Shown in pieces: positions 26,296 through 34,740 of a stretch of DNA of 47,835 nucleotides (positions are counted from its first letter, which is position 1; each line of letters starts with the position of its first letter). The DNA is from Pseudarthrobacter sp. PS3-L1 (lineage in GTDB: Bacteria > Actinomycetota > Actinomycetes > Actinomycetales > Micrococcaceae): positions 1 through 47,835 of the forward strand of contig NZ_JASISU010000009.1 of NCBI RefSeq assembly GCF_030063285.1, in the 5' to 3' direction. The translations under genes and the position numbers were made by a program. Below the pieces are notes generated by a model. That model made no database searches, was not told the DNA's origin, and saw only the letters and a program-made list of their open reading frames with translations.

Positions 26296-26315
26296 ATTCA
26301 TTCAATTTAATGAAT
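26296..26315. promoter_or_regulatory. Inverted repeat, candidate operator (1 of 3)
   Basis: ATTCATT (26296-26302) and AATGAAT (26309-26315) form a perfect 7-bp inverted repeat around 6 nt. It lies between the regulator and the M20/MHS operon, and its left arm recurs before the regulator at 25612. Confidence 0.5.
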
Positions 26316-26320
26316 AAATG

Positions 26321-26350
26321 ACACTCAAAGTGTTGACATGACAGTCATGT
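26321..26350. promoter_or_regulatory. Two adjacent inverted repeats around a TTGACA -35
   Basis: ACACT-CAA-AGTGT (26321-26333) abuts ACATGAC-A-GTCATGT (26336-26350). A perfect -35 TTGACA (26333-26338) lies across their junction, so a protein bound to either repeat would block or recruit RNA polymerase. A clear -10 was not found at the proper spacing (AAAGCT at 26356 is the nearest). Confidence 0.5.
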
Positions 26351-26451
26351 GGGTCAAAGCTTGGGGAAGAAAGTGGAGACGGCCGGCCGGGGATTAGCGG
26401 CCGAAGTCACCCACTGCACCCTTCCTGTCACCCACTGCGAGGACTATGCGC

Positions 26452-27687
26452 ATGACATCCACCGCTGCCCAGGCACTTAACGATTCCATTCTTGAGGCTG
26501 CTGCACCCAGCGCTGCTGGACTGGCATGGACCCAGAAGCTCATCTCGTTCGACACAACGAGTCGCAATTCCAACCTTGCAATGATCCAGTGCATGGCGGA
26601 TGAGCTCGCGGCCCACGGCGTCGCCTGCGAACTGGTTCCCAGCCCAGACGGCACCAAAGCGAACCTTTTTGCCACGATTCCCGCCGCCGACGGCACCATC
26701 ACTGGCGGCATCATGCTTGCGGGCCACACCGATGTTGTGCCTGTGGACGGCCAAGACTGGCACAGCGATCCGTTCACTCCCGAGATTCGGGACGACCGGC
26801 TCTATGGTCGAGGCACAACGGACATGAAAGCCTTCAGTGGTGCGATTCTTGGCCTTGTGCCTGACTTTCTGTCCACGACAATGAGCGAACCTCTGCACTT
26901 CGCGTGGACCTACGACGAGGAAGTCGGCTGCCACGGTGCAGTGGTTCTCCTTGCTGCTCTCGCTGGCCGTGGCATTCACCCCAGGATCGCATTTGTTGGT
27001 GAGCCAACCAGTATGCGGGCTGTCTCTGCGCACAAGAGTAGCCAGCTGTTCCGAGTTAGTGTCAGCGGCGTTGCGGCTCATTCCTCCATGACCACAACTG
27101 GTGTAAACGCCATCGAGTATGCCGCCCGTTCCATCGCCTTCATCCGGTCCCTTGCTGATGAACGCAGGCTGTCTGGTCCTTTCGATGAGACTTTTGTGGT
27201 CCCGTACACCACTGCCAATGTAGGCCTGGTCGCCGGCGGAGCAGCCGTGAACACTGTGGCCGAAAGGTGTGACTTCGATTTTGAATTCCGGACCATTCCA
27301 GGCGAGGACCCTGCAGTGGTGATCTCCAGCATCCGTGCCCACCTGGCGCAACTTCGGGCCGAGATCCAGCAGGAAAATCCGGTGGCTGATATTGCGATGA
27401 TCCAGCTGGGCACTGTCCCAGGTCTGAGCCCAGCTGGTCCGGGTGCCGCCCTGGACCTAGCCCAGAAACTCACCGGCAACAGAGCGGAAGAAACGGTTGT
27501 GTATGCCACTGAGGCCGGTCTCTTCCAGCAAGCCGGCATCGACACTGTGGTGTGCGGCCCCGGAAACATGGACCAGGGGCATACCGCCAACGAATACATA
27601 GAACTGTCCCAGATTGCCGCCTGCGAACGCTTCTTGCGGGCACTTTCCAGCCACCTTTCCACGACAGAACGGACCATGCAGCCATGA
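26452..27687 (+). CDS. M20-family amidohydrolase, ArgE/acetylornithine deacetylase-like
   Basis: M20 metallohydrolases use two zinc or cobalt ions to cleave N-acyl amino acids or dipeptides. The 411-residue product has the metal ligands His92 and Asp94 in AGHTDVVP, the catalytic Glu pair in YDEEVGCHG, GEPTSM, and the C-terminal His in GNMDQGHTANEY. The lid (dimerisation) domain lies about 185-300. It is closest in motif to acetylornithine deacetylase ArgE, but its location suggests catabolism: it is next to an MHS transporter (ATGA overlap) and behind an XRE-cupin regulator, not in an arginine operon. ATG at 26452 is favoured by GAGG 9 nt upstream; 26446 is also possible. Confidence 0.88.
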   Translation: MTSTAAQALNDSILEAAAPSAAGLAWTQKLISFDTTSRNSNLAMIQCMADELAAHGVACELVPSPDGTKANLFATIPAADGTITGGIMLAGHTDVVPVDGQDWHSDPFTPEIRDDRLYGRGTTDMKAFSGAILGLVPDFLSTTMSEPLHFAWTYDEEVGCHGAVVLLAALAGRGIHPRIAFVGEPTSMRAVSAHKSSQLFRVSVSGVAAHSSMTTTGVNAIEYAARSIAFIRSLADERRLSGPFDETFVVPYTTANVGLVAGGAAVNTVAERCDFDFEFRTIPGEDPAVVISSIRAHLAQLRAEIQQENPVADIAMIQLGTVPGLSPAGPGAALDLAQKLTGNRAEETVVYATEAGLFQQAGIDTVVCGPGNMDQGHTANEYIELSQIAACERFLRALSSHLSTTERTMQP

Positions 27688-29006
27688 GCCAACCAACAGC
27701 CCCCAGCCGCGGCCCGGATAGCAAGGTTGCTGACCACGGGCCACAAATCGCCTCGGCAGAGGAAGAAAAGAACGCCCGCAAGGCTGTTGTTGCCGCATCA
27801 ATCGGCAACGGACTTGAGTGGTTTGACCTGATTGTGTACGGCACCTTCGCCGTCACCATCTCCAAACTTTTTTTCCCCACCAGCAATGAAGCAGCTTCCC
27901 TGCTGTTGACTTTCGCCTCCTTTGGCGTTTCGTTCATCATGCGTCCGCTGGGCGGCATCATTATTGGCCGCTACGCCGACAGGGCGGGCCGCAAAGCGGG
28001 CATGCTGGTTTCCATTCTGGTGATGTTTGTTGGCACCCTGTTGATTGTTGTCTCACCCACGGCAGCGATGATTGGCGTGACAGCGAGCATCTTGGTGCTG
28101 GTTGCCAGGTTGCTGCAGGGTTTCGCCACCGGAGGGGAATTTGGCACCGCAACCGCATATCTGATCGAATACGCGCCCAATCGGAAAGCATTTTACGGTA
28201 GCTGGCAGGTTGCGACCCAGGGGGGCGGTATCCTGCTGGCCGGGATCTTTGGCTTCGTACTCAACTCCTACCTCAGTACCCAGTCCCTTGAATCGTGGGG
28301 CTGGCGACTGCCGTTCATCTTTGCCCTGGCGATCGGACCAGTCGGCTGGTACATCCGCTCCAAAATGGAAGAAACGCCAGAATTCTTGGCTACGGAGCGT
28401 TCCGCGTCGCCGCTCCGGGAAACTTTCATCGGCAACGGCGGCCGGCTCTGGGCAATCGTGGGAGTGGTTTCCCTGGGCTCCGTAGGTGTCTATATCGCTC
28501 TCTTCATGCCCACTTATGCGATCGTGAACCTGGGCATGCCCAAGACTGTCGCCTTCCTGTCCACCCTAATCTTCGGCATTGTGATGAGTGTAGGTTCCCC
28601 CTTTATCGGAAAATTGGCGGACAAAGTGGGCCCTGCGCGGGTGATGAGTTGGGCCGCCGCTGGAACTATCGTCGTCGGCCTTCCAGCATTCATGCTGCTG
28701 ATTGCAGCACCGGTGCTACCCACCATGATTCTGGTGGAGCTGGTGCTTTCCGTTCTGGCCACCACTTACTTTGCGCCCCTCCCAGCCATCATGGCTTCCA
28801 TGTTCCCGGCTCGGATCCGGTCCACGGGACTGTCCCTGGGCTACAACATTGGCGTGACAGTGTTTGGTGGGTTCGCGCCCTTTGTCCTGACCTGGCTGAT
28901 CGGCAGCACGGGCTCGCTGCTTGTACCGGGGTTCTATTTGGTGACTATCGCAATCATCGCTGCGGGCAGCCTGATCGTCACACGCCGGGTGTACCGCCAG
29001 GCCTGA
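27684..29006 (+). CDS. MFS transporter, metabolite:H+ symporter (MHS) family
   Basis: This is a proton-coupled importer of organic acids, betaines or amino acid derivatives in the ProP/ShiA/KgtP family. The 440-residue product has 12 membrane helices, the family N-terminus GNGLEWFDLIVYG, the loop 2-3 motif GRYADRAGRKAG, and RLLQGFATGGEFGTA in helix 4. The ATG overlaps the stop of the M20 hydrolase by 4 nt, so the two are translationally coupled. The simplest reading is that the transporter brings in the N-acylated or amide substrate that the hydrolase cleaves. The substrate is not determined by the sequence. Confidence 0.9.
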   Translation: MSQPTAPSRGPDSKVADHGPQIASAEEEKNARKAVVAASIGNGLEWFDLIVYGTFAVTISKLFFPTSNEAASLLLTFASFGVSFIMRPLGGIIIGRYADRAGRKAGMLVSILVMFVGTLLIVVSPTAAMIGVTASILVLVARLLQGFATGGEFGTATAYLIEYAPNRKAFYGSWQVATQGGGILLAGIFGFVLNSYLSTQSLESWGWRLPFIFALAIGPVGWYIRSKMEETPEFLATERSASPLRETFIGNGGRLWAIVGVVSLGSVGVYIALFMPTYAIVNLGMPKTVAFLSTLIFGIVMSVGSPFIGKLADKVGPARVMSWAAAGTIVVGLPAFMLLIAAPVLPTMILVELVLSVLATTYFAPLPAIMASMFPARIRSTGLSLGYNIGVTVFGGFAPFVLTWLIGSTGSLLVPGFYLVTIAIIAAGSLIVTRRVYRQA

Positions 29007-29121
29007 TCCCTGCACGCTCCTGCGCCAGGGACTATTTCTGGCTCCGAAGGAGTTATGGAGCAGGAGCCGCAACCGGTTCCGGGTGCTACGCGCTGCAGCG
29101 CGGACGGGAAAAGACAACTAC

Positions 29122-30606
29122 GTGACCACAACAATTGCAGAAGGAGTGGGCTTCCGCTCAAAACGCGGACCCATCCTGATCGCCCTGATGCTCTCAACTG
29201 GCCTGGTAGCCATCGATTCGACGATTGTTGCCACCGCGGTGCCGTCGATTGTGAACGACGTGGGCGGATTCTCATCCTTCCCGTGGCTGTTTTCCGCCTA
29301 CCTGCTGGCTCAAGCGGTCTCGGTACCGGTATATGCCAAGCTCTCCGACATCGTGGGCCGCAAACCACTTATCCTGATCGGTATCGGGCTGTTCCTGCTC
29401 GGCTCCATCCTGTGCGGCATTGCGTGGAGCATGCCCGCCCTCATTGCGTTCCGTGTCCTGCAGGGCCTGGGCGCCGGGGCCGTGCAGCCCATGGCAATCA
29501 CCATCGCCGGGGACATCTATACATTGAAGGAAAGGGCCAAGGTCCAGGGCTATCTGGCCAGTGTTTGGGCTATTTCCTCAGTGGTGGGGCCCACACTGGG
29601 TGGCGTCTTTTCTTCCCTCGGCATCTGGCGTGGGATCTTCCTGGTCAACATTCCGCTGTGCCTCCTGGCCGGGTGGATGTTGCTCCGGTCCTTCCACGAA
29701 GACATAGAGCGCGTAAAGCACAAGGTGGATTATGTCGGTGCGGGGCTCCTGACGCTTTCGCTCAGCCTGATTATCCTCGGGGCCCTGGAGGGTGGCCAGG
29801 CCTGGGCTTGGGGTTCGGGTATCAGTATCGGCGTGTTTGCTGCGGGCGCCGTTCTGTTCGCGGCGTTTGTCCTTGTGGAACGTCGGGCAGTGGAGCCTGT
29901 CCTGCCGCCGTGGGTGGTGTCGCGCCGGTTGCTGGCGACAACGGCACTGGTTTCTTTTGGGGTGGGCGCCATCATGCTGGGACTGACGTCCTACGTACCC
30001 ACGTTCCTCGAGGGGGCCCTGTCCACGTCGCCGATCCTCGCGGGACTGGCGTTGGCGGCCCTGACCATTGGCTGGCCCATCTCAGCATCGCAGTCCGGTC
30101 GGATCTATCTGCGAATCGGGTTCCGGAGGACCGCCATGATCGGCATCTCCATCACCGTTCTGGGCACGGCGGTATTGGCCCTTACCTCCTCGACGCCCAA
30201 CATTGCGCTGACAGCTGTCAGTTGTTTCATTGTCGGCCTCGGTTTGGGGCTCGTGGCGACCCCAAGCCTGATTGCCGCCCAGTCAAGCGTGGAGTGGAAT
30301 GAGCGCGGGGTTGTCACTGGTACCAACCTGTTTGCCCGCTCGATCGGCAGCGCCATAGGCGTTGCCATCTTTGGGGCAGTCGCCAATGCCATCTACGCCG
30401 GTACACCAGGCGGCAATACCGATCCGCAGACTGTTGTGGCGGCGTCGGGCGCGGTGTTCATCGCGGTCCTGATCGGTGCAGCACTTACTGTTGTTGCGGT
30501 ACTCGCTATGCCTGCGACGCCCAAGGCCAAGGCTCCAGCCGAGGCCGCGCCTGCGGGCTCGGAATCTGCCACCGACCGCACTGCGAATAATGCCCTCGAG
30601 GGCTAG
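29122..30606 (+). CDS. MFS transporter, DHA2 (drug:H+ antiporter-2) family
   Basis: This is a multidrug-type proton antiporter. The 494-residue product shows 14 predicted membrane segments, the N-terminal motif LVAIDSTIVATAVPSI, motif A YAKLSDIVGRKP, motif B FRVLQGLGAGAVQPM and motif C in WAISSVVGPTLGGVF. The C-terminus is an Ala/Pro-rich tail. I take the GTG at 29122; an upstream start at 29083 is in frame but adds a non-conserved segment. It lies 115 bp after the MHS transporter and may be transcribed with it or separately. Its TAG directly abuts, with no intervening base, the stop codon of the convergent gene. Confidence 0.87.
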   Translation: MTTTIAEGVGFRSKRGPILIALMLSTGLVAIDSTIVATAVPSIVNDVGGFSSFPWLFSAYLLAQAVSVPVYAKLSDIVGRKPLILIGIGLFLLGSILCGIAWSMPALIAFRVLQGLGAGAVQPMAITIAGDIYTLKERAKVQGYLASVWAISSVVGPTLGGVFSSLGIWRGIFLVNIPLCLLAGWMLLRSFHEDIERVKHKVDYVGAGLLTLSLSLIILGALEGGQAWAWGSGISIGVFAAGAVLFAAFVLVERRAVEPVLPPWVVSRRLLATTALVSFGVGAIMLGLTSYVPTFLEGALSTSPILAGLALAALTIGWPISASQSGRIYLRIGFRRTAMIGISITVLGTAVLALTSSTPNIALTAVSCFIVGLGLGLVATPSLIAAQSSVEWNERGVVTGTNLFARSIGSAIGVAIFGAVANAIYAGTPGGNTDPQTVVAASGAVFIAVLIGAALTVVAVLAMPATPKAKAPAEAAPAGSESATDRTANNALEG

Positions 30607-31455
30607 TCAGCGTGCCAGCGTATAGCGGTGAAGACGCCTGCCGGGTTGACGGGCGCTGGCGATAACCTCCTGGACAGTGAGGATTTTTTGCGGACTCATC
30701 CACCCCTGAGACGGTTTGTGCAGCGCGTAGCCACCACCAATGGTGATGGCGGCGTGCTGGGCGAGTCCGTCCGGAGTCCGCCAAACCATCACCGTCCCCG
30801 GAAGGCCGTCGTCGCCGCCCGTAGTGGCCGAGGCCGCCACCCATGACTCAAAGGGCGCCTGTTGCATCCACACTCCGGCAGCGTCTGTCACCCCGGCTGC
30901 TGCCATGACGGTACCGAAACAATTGGGGCCGCTGGCATGGGGAAAAGCGCCAGCGAGTTCGCGGGCGTCTGGTACCAGGGCATGCGCCCTGGCCCAGACA
31001 TGTTCTGGCACCTGGGCATGCCTACTGGCGCGGCGGCCCAGGCGAAGATACTCGTTCAGGACCAGGTCCCCACAGCCATCCAGGAGTGAAGGCCACCAGA
31101 CAAAGCGGTGCCCATCGGCCTGTGCCGCGGCATGGGGACGCAGTGTGGGAGGTGCGCTGCGGACCGAGGGTACGTTCGCTCGGCCTAGTGTTACCTGGTC
31201 GCGGACCAGCGCCGAACGTTCAGGCCCTTCCAGCGCGGCGAACTCGGCTTCGGAGAGCACAACGCAGTCCAGGTGATCTGGAAGACGGTAGATCTCGAAG
31301 GTATCCCGCGATTCTGGCGGGAGGTGTTCGGCAGTGATCCGGGGAAACGTGATTGCGGACTCCCGTGGGACCAGGAACGGCTGGCGGGGAGGTGCAAACC
31401 AGGATGCTTGTTGTCGGAGCAGGTCCGGAGCAATGTCAATTCCCAACACGTCCAC
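30607..31455 (-). CDS. NlpC/P60-like papain-fold protein of unknown function
   Basis: The 282-residue product has no signal peptide. Its C-terminal third has the layout of the NlpC/P60 fold: a candidate catalytic Cys in GPNCFGTVMAAAG and His in HAAITIGGGYALHKPSQGW, with a following polar residue possible. The first 150 residues are not recognised. A role in amide or peptide cleavage is therefore plausible but not demonstrated. The start is taken at GTG 31455; another GTG lies two codons in. The gene is alone, convergent with the DHA2 transporter, its stop immediately adjacent. Confidence 0.65.
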   Translation of the reverse strand: MDVLGIDIAPDLLRQQASWFAPPRQPFLVPRESAITFPRITAEHLPPESRDTFEIYRLPDHLDCVVLSEAEFAALEGPERSALVRDQVTLGRANVPSVRSAPPTLRPHAAAQADGHRFVWWPSLLDGCGDLVLNEYLRLGRRASRHAQVPEHVWARAHALVPDARELAGAFPHASGPNCFGTVMAAAGVTDAAGVWMQQAPFESWVAASATTGGDDGLPGTVMVWRTPDGLAQHAAITIGGGYALHKPSQGWMSPQKILTVQEVIASARQPGRRLHRYTLAR

Positions 31456-31581
31456 GAATGTCCCCCTGAGTCAGGGACCACACCACAGCCTGGTGCAGTC
31501 CCTGCAAGCCTACGGCCGTCTGGCAGATTGATGGTGCTGGCCGCCGCACGGGAGGCCCCGGCATGATGGCTTGCGTCGCCG

Positions 31582-31866
31582 TTACTCCTCGATGGTTACC
31601 CCGCGCCAGAATGCGATCCGGTCCGTGATGTTCAGGGCCTTCTCTTTGGGAGTGGGGTAGTACCAGGCTGCATCCGGATTCACCTTCCCGTCGACTTCCA
31701 GGGTGTGGTAATCCGCTTTTCCCTTCCACGGGCACGTGGTGTGCATGTCACCGTCACGCAGGTAATCGGCATTGACCGAGTTGCGCGGGAAGTAGTGGTT
31801 GCCCTCCACCATGACCGTGTCTGTGGAGTCAGCAATGACTTTTCCATTCCAGATTGCCTTGACCAT
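31582..31866 (-). CDS. DUF427-domain protein
   Basis: DUF427 proteins are small beta-rich proteins of unknown function, widespread in actinobacteria. The 94-residue product is the standard single-domain length, with the family signatures VEGNHYFP, CPWKGKADYH and NPDAAWYYP. The ATG at 31866 has AGGA 9 nt upstream and matches the usual MVKAIWNG start; an ATG at 31872 is in frame. Upstream in the same frame, the sequence reads into the 3' end of a broken MFS transporter, showing that a deletion joined the two. The gene itself looks intact. Confidence 0.88.
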   Translation of the reverse strand: MVKAIWNGKVIADSTDTVMVEGNHYFPRNSVNADYLRDGDMHTTCPWKGKADYHTLEVDGKVNPDAAWYYPTPKEKALNITDRIAFWRGVTIEE

Positions 31867-31886
31867 GATCATCCGTCCTGTCAGTT

Positions 31887-32740
31887 CCGGCATCGTGCGC
31901 CCGAAGTAGTGTGTGGCTATGCCAACGGTTGTCTGCACGGAGTTGTTCCCGACGGCGGTCCCACCGAACGAGGTGTGGGCCCGCCGTCAGGACGGTATTG
32001 GCGCCGATTGCCTCGCCTGTCTGTGCTGCCGGAACGTTTTCAACAATGGCGTTGGACGCGTTGCTGCCAGTGCCATGCCGATACCCACACCGGTCAGCAG
32101 CCCGGAAACAATGATCTGCCACCCTTCCGAATGACCCAGGTCCAGGATAGTGAAGGATGCAGCGACGGCCGCGGCGCCGACAATCAAGGGAATTCTGGGA
32201 CCCATTTTGCGGATGAGCGCCCCAGCGACCAGACCTGAAACGACCATGGCGCCAATGGTCGGCAGGAGGAAGAGTCCTGACTTGGAGACAGATCTACCAA
32301 AGCCGTAGCCAAGAGCCGATGGCAGTTACAGGAGCGTAGGAATGAGGATGAAAGTGCCGAACATGGCAAACCCGAAAGCGAAGGCCACCGTGTGTGAGGT
32401 CCAGACCGCCCGACAACGGAACAGCCGGACATCCACCAGCCGGCGGCGCCATGGAGTACGCGGGCAATAATCAGCACGATGAGGTTCGGTGGCAGAGCGG
32501 CGGAGACGGTGCCAGCCAGCAGCAGAACGAGGACAACGATCAGGATCTTCCGCTTGCCCACCCTGTCCCCCAGGGGCCCAAGGAGGGGGGTGAGGACGGC
32601 TGCCGCCAGGAGGTATGCCGTTAGGACCCAGCTGGCATCGCTGCTGGCGATCAACGGTGCACCGGAGGGGTGCCCGGAGTGTTCAGTGGTGACTGAGGGT
32701 GGACGCTGGAGAGGTTCAAGTGCACACCTGTGAAGCAAGA
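31887..32740 (-). pseudogene. Degraded MFS (DHA2-type) transporter pseudogene
   Basis: On the minus strand, separate frames encode successive parts of one transporter. The first reads SDASWVLTAYLLAAAVLTPL to ARVLHGAAG. At about 32448 it jumps in another frame to DVRLFRCRAVWTSHTVAFAF, skipping the roughly 150 residues that normally hold the middle helices. A TAA then interrupts IPTLL*LPSALGYG, where family members have Gln. A further shift near 32068 separates GIGMALAA from SNAIVENVPAAQTGEA, and another near 31990 leads to a tail (SFGGTAVGNN) that runs into the DUF427 frame. The first helix and the C-terminal helices are missing. No functional product is possible. Confidence 0.85.
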
Positions 32741-33040
32741 GAAGAGTCCGACGGCGGCACTGGCGCCGCTGCGTCCGTCGAGGGGATTCGCGTGGGCCGG
32801 GACGCTTCTGCGACGCCATCGGCTCAGCCGTCTACGCAGACCTGGTGGAACCTCTGGGCCAGACGCTCAGGGTGTTGCTCTCCCTTTCCTGATCTGCAGG
32901 GTCGAGGGGCCACTCGGCCACCGCGCCATAACTTGTTCCGCGTCGGAGAGACCGCCCGGCCCTGTACGGCACTGCACTGTTCAACGTATCCTTGCCGTTT
33001 GGTGACCTCGAGCGCCTTGAAGCTCGAATCGATGGAGAGG
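32741..33040. other. Region without a supported gene
   Basis: Frames on both strands lack family features and show no ribosome binding site. This may be decayed sequence next to the MFS pseudogene. Confidence 0.4.
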
Positions 33041-33051
33041 GGATGTCCACT

Positions 33052-33324
33052 ATGGGCAACACCACGTCAGACGGAAGCACCAGCGAGAGCCTGCGCACAG
33101 GCGGCAATGACCATGTATGGGAATGCGAGCACCGCCACCCAACGGCAACGCAGGTCCGGGCCATGGGGTCGCGCCGGGCCGACGCCGAATCAAAACTCGC
33201 CCAACACCTCAAGGAGTCCCAAGAGGCTGAACACCCTGCAGAAGCACCTGCAGACCAAGACATTGACGACGGCGCTCCGGCGTCGGCGGTCCACGCGGAA
33301 GAAGGCCGCGGGCAAGGTAGCTGA
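33052..33324 (+). CDS. Small acidic hydrophilic protein, unknown
   Basis: The 90-residue product starts at ATG 33052, 9 nt after a GGAGAGGGG ribosome binding site; an ATG at 33043 is also in frame but sits against that site. It has a Ser/Thr/Gly-rich start, a DHVWECEHRHPT segment with Cys and two His, and an Ala/Glu/Asp-rich C-terminus suggesting disorder. I do not recognise the family. The gene is isolated, between a pseudogene region and the convergent formaldehyde dehydrogenase. The ribosome binding site is the best evidence that it is real. Confidence 0.45.
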   Translation: MGNTTSDGSTSESLRTGGNDHVWECEHRHPTATQVRAMGSRRADAESKLAQHLKESQEAEHPAEAPADQDIDDGAPASAVHAEEGRGQGS

Positions 33325-33371
33325 TGCAGGTGAGGTGCATAGCGACACACCGATAGTTGCCGTCAAAACCA

Positions 33372-33401
33372 AAGCCCCTGCTGATGAATCGGCAGGGGCT
33401 T
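33372..33401 (-). terminator. Intrinsic terminator of the formaldehyde dehydrogenase gene
   Basis: AAGCCCCTGC (33372-33381) pairs perfectly with GCAGGGGCTT (33392-33401). On the minus strand the hairpin is followed by TTTGGTTTTG, so it stops leftward transcription. Confidence 0.75.
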
Positions 33402-33434
33402 CGGGGATGGCAGCGGGCTTGGCTGGGAAGTTCC

Positions 33435-34589
33435 TTACTTCTTGGTCATGCCTGGCTTGATAACAACCTTTGTCCAGCCGTTATCACGATCGTCAAAGTG
33501 GCGGTACGCGTCGGCGGCCTCGTCCAGCGAGATTTCATGGGAAATGATCCAGGACGGATTGGCCTTGCCAGCTGAGATCAGGTCCCGGAGCTGGCGGTTG
33601 TATTTCTTGACCGGAGCCTGGCCGCTACCGAGCGTCTGACCTTTGAGCCAGTGCATACCGTAGTCCAATGCGATCCTGCCCTGCTTGGCGTCCTCGGTGG
33701 GGCCGCCGGGGTCAGCAGGTAGGAAAACACCCACGGAGCCGATGCCGCCAGTGAACTTCACGGATTGAATCAATCGATTCATGGTCAGGGCAGGGTCCTC
33801 GACACCCTGGTGGTCATGAGCTTGGTAGCCCACGCACTCACAGCCCCGGTCCGCCCCTAGTCCCTTGGTTTCCTGCAGGACAAATTCCACAGGATCGACC
33901 TTTGAGTCATCAATGGCGATGGCGCCAATTTGTTCTGCCAGGCGGAGGCGGTCTGGATGCCTGTCCACCACCATGATTTTTGCGGCACCCTTGATTTGCG
34001 CTGAAAGAGCGGCCATCAAGCCCACTGGGCCGGCTCCATAAATGACGACTGTCTCGCCGGGAAGGACCCCTGCCATTTCTGTGGCGTGGTATCCGGTGGG
34101 GAAGATGTCAGAAAGCATGACATAGTCATTTTCCTTCTCCACGGCATCCTCGCCCAGGCGTAGGGCATTGTGGTCGCCATATGGAACACGGAGCAGTTCT
34201 GCCTGGCCGCCACCAAAGTCGCCCATACCGGCGAAGCCATAGGCGGCCCCAGCCTTCTGGGGATCAGGTTGGTTGGTCAGGCAGTAACTTGTGAACCCAC
34301 GCTCGCAGTTCTGGCAGAAGCCGCAGGAGATGTTAAAGGGCAGGACAACGCGGTCACCGATCTTCACCTTGTCCACGCCGTTGCCCACCTCCACGACCTC
34401 GCCCATGTTCTCGTGGCCAAAGGTCCGTCCTACTTCAAAGTCGGTGCGTCCCTCATACATGTGAAGGTCGGACCCACAAATGTTGGTGGTGGTCACCCTG
34501 ACCAAAATGTCTGTGGGGCGCTCGATTTTTGCATCAGGGACATCCTTGACGCTGACGCTCTTGGTTCCTTCGTAAACTACGGCCTTCAT
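33435..34589 (-). CDS. fdhA: Zinc-dependent formaldehyde dehydrogenase, glutathione-independent type
   Basis: This is a medium-chain zinc dehydrogenase that oxidises or dismutates formaldehyde with tightly bound NAD. The 384-residue product has the catalytic zinc ligands Cys38 (NICGSDLHMYEG), His59 and Glu60 (GHENMG), the structural zinc cysteines in SCGFCQNCERGFTSYC, the NAD-binding GAGPVGLM, and the FdhA-specific segments GFAGMGDFGGGQAE and CECVGYQA. The insertion and length fit the FdhA clade rather than simple alcohol dehydrogenases. AAGGAG lies 5 nt before the ATG. It is a single gene with its own terminator. An aldehyde other than formaldehyde cannot be excluded. Confidence 0.88.
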   Translation of the reverse strand: MKAVVYEGTKSVSVKDVPDAKIERPTDILVRVTTTNICGSDLHMYEGRTDFEVGRTFGHENMGEVVEVGNGVDKVKIGDRVVLPFNISCGFCQNCERGFTSYCLTNQPDPQKAGAAYGFAGMGDFGGGQAELLRVPYGDHNALRLGEDAVEKENDYVMLSDIFPTGYHATEMAGVLPGETVVIYGAGPVGLMAALSAQIKGAAKIMVVDRHPDRLRLAEQIGAIAIDDSKVDPVEFVLQETKGLGADRGCECVGYQAHDHQGVEDPALTMNRLIQSVKFTGGIGSVGVFLPADPGGPTEDAKQGRIALDYGMHWLKGQTLGSGQAPVKKYNRQLRDLISAGKANPSWIISHEISLDEAADAYRHFDDRDNGWTKVVIKPGMTKK

Positions 34590-34708
34590 GACACTCCTTA
34601 GGTCCGCGTGACCCTGCAGCCCTGATGGTTGTGCAGCGGATGGTCACACCGGCAATCCCCGATGGCGAAACGAACGCATCTGCCGTGCAGGTACGGACGA
34701 ATCACACT

Positions 34709-34738
34709 CCATAATGATAAGCATACTGATCGTTATGG
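34709..34738. promoter_or_regulatory. AT-rich inverted repeat upstream of fdhA
   Basis: CCATAATGAT (34709-34718) and ATCGTTATGG (34729-34738) pair in 9 of 10 positions around 10 nt. It is unusually AT-rich for this genome. It lies 120 bp upstream of fdhA and just after the stop of the preceding gene, so it could be an operator for fdhA or a weak terminator (no T-run follows). Confidence 0.4.
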
Positions 34739-34740
34739 TG

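Noticed and set aside
26452..27687. Arginine biosynthesis argE
   Set aside because: The motifs match ArgE broadly, but the gene is coupled to a transporter and follows a catabolic-type regulator, so a specific argE assignment is not supported.
29055..30302. Second-frame open reading frame of 415 codons inside the DHA2 transporter
   Set aside because: It is Arg/Pro/Gly-rich with no domain, a typical out-of-frame shadow in high-GC DNA; the other frame encodes an intact transporter.
31987..32247. A free-standing 86-residue membrane protein
   Set aside because: It is a central piece of an MFS transporter whose other parts lie in adjacent frames, so it was assigned to the pseudogene.
32699..33460. 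253-codon plus-strand frame
   Set aside because: It runs across the fdhA terminator and out of frame with the small gene at 33052; composition and lack of start signals suggest chance.
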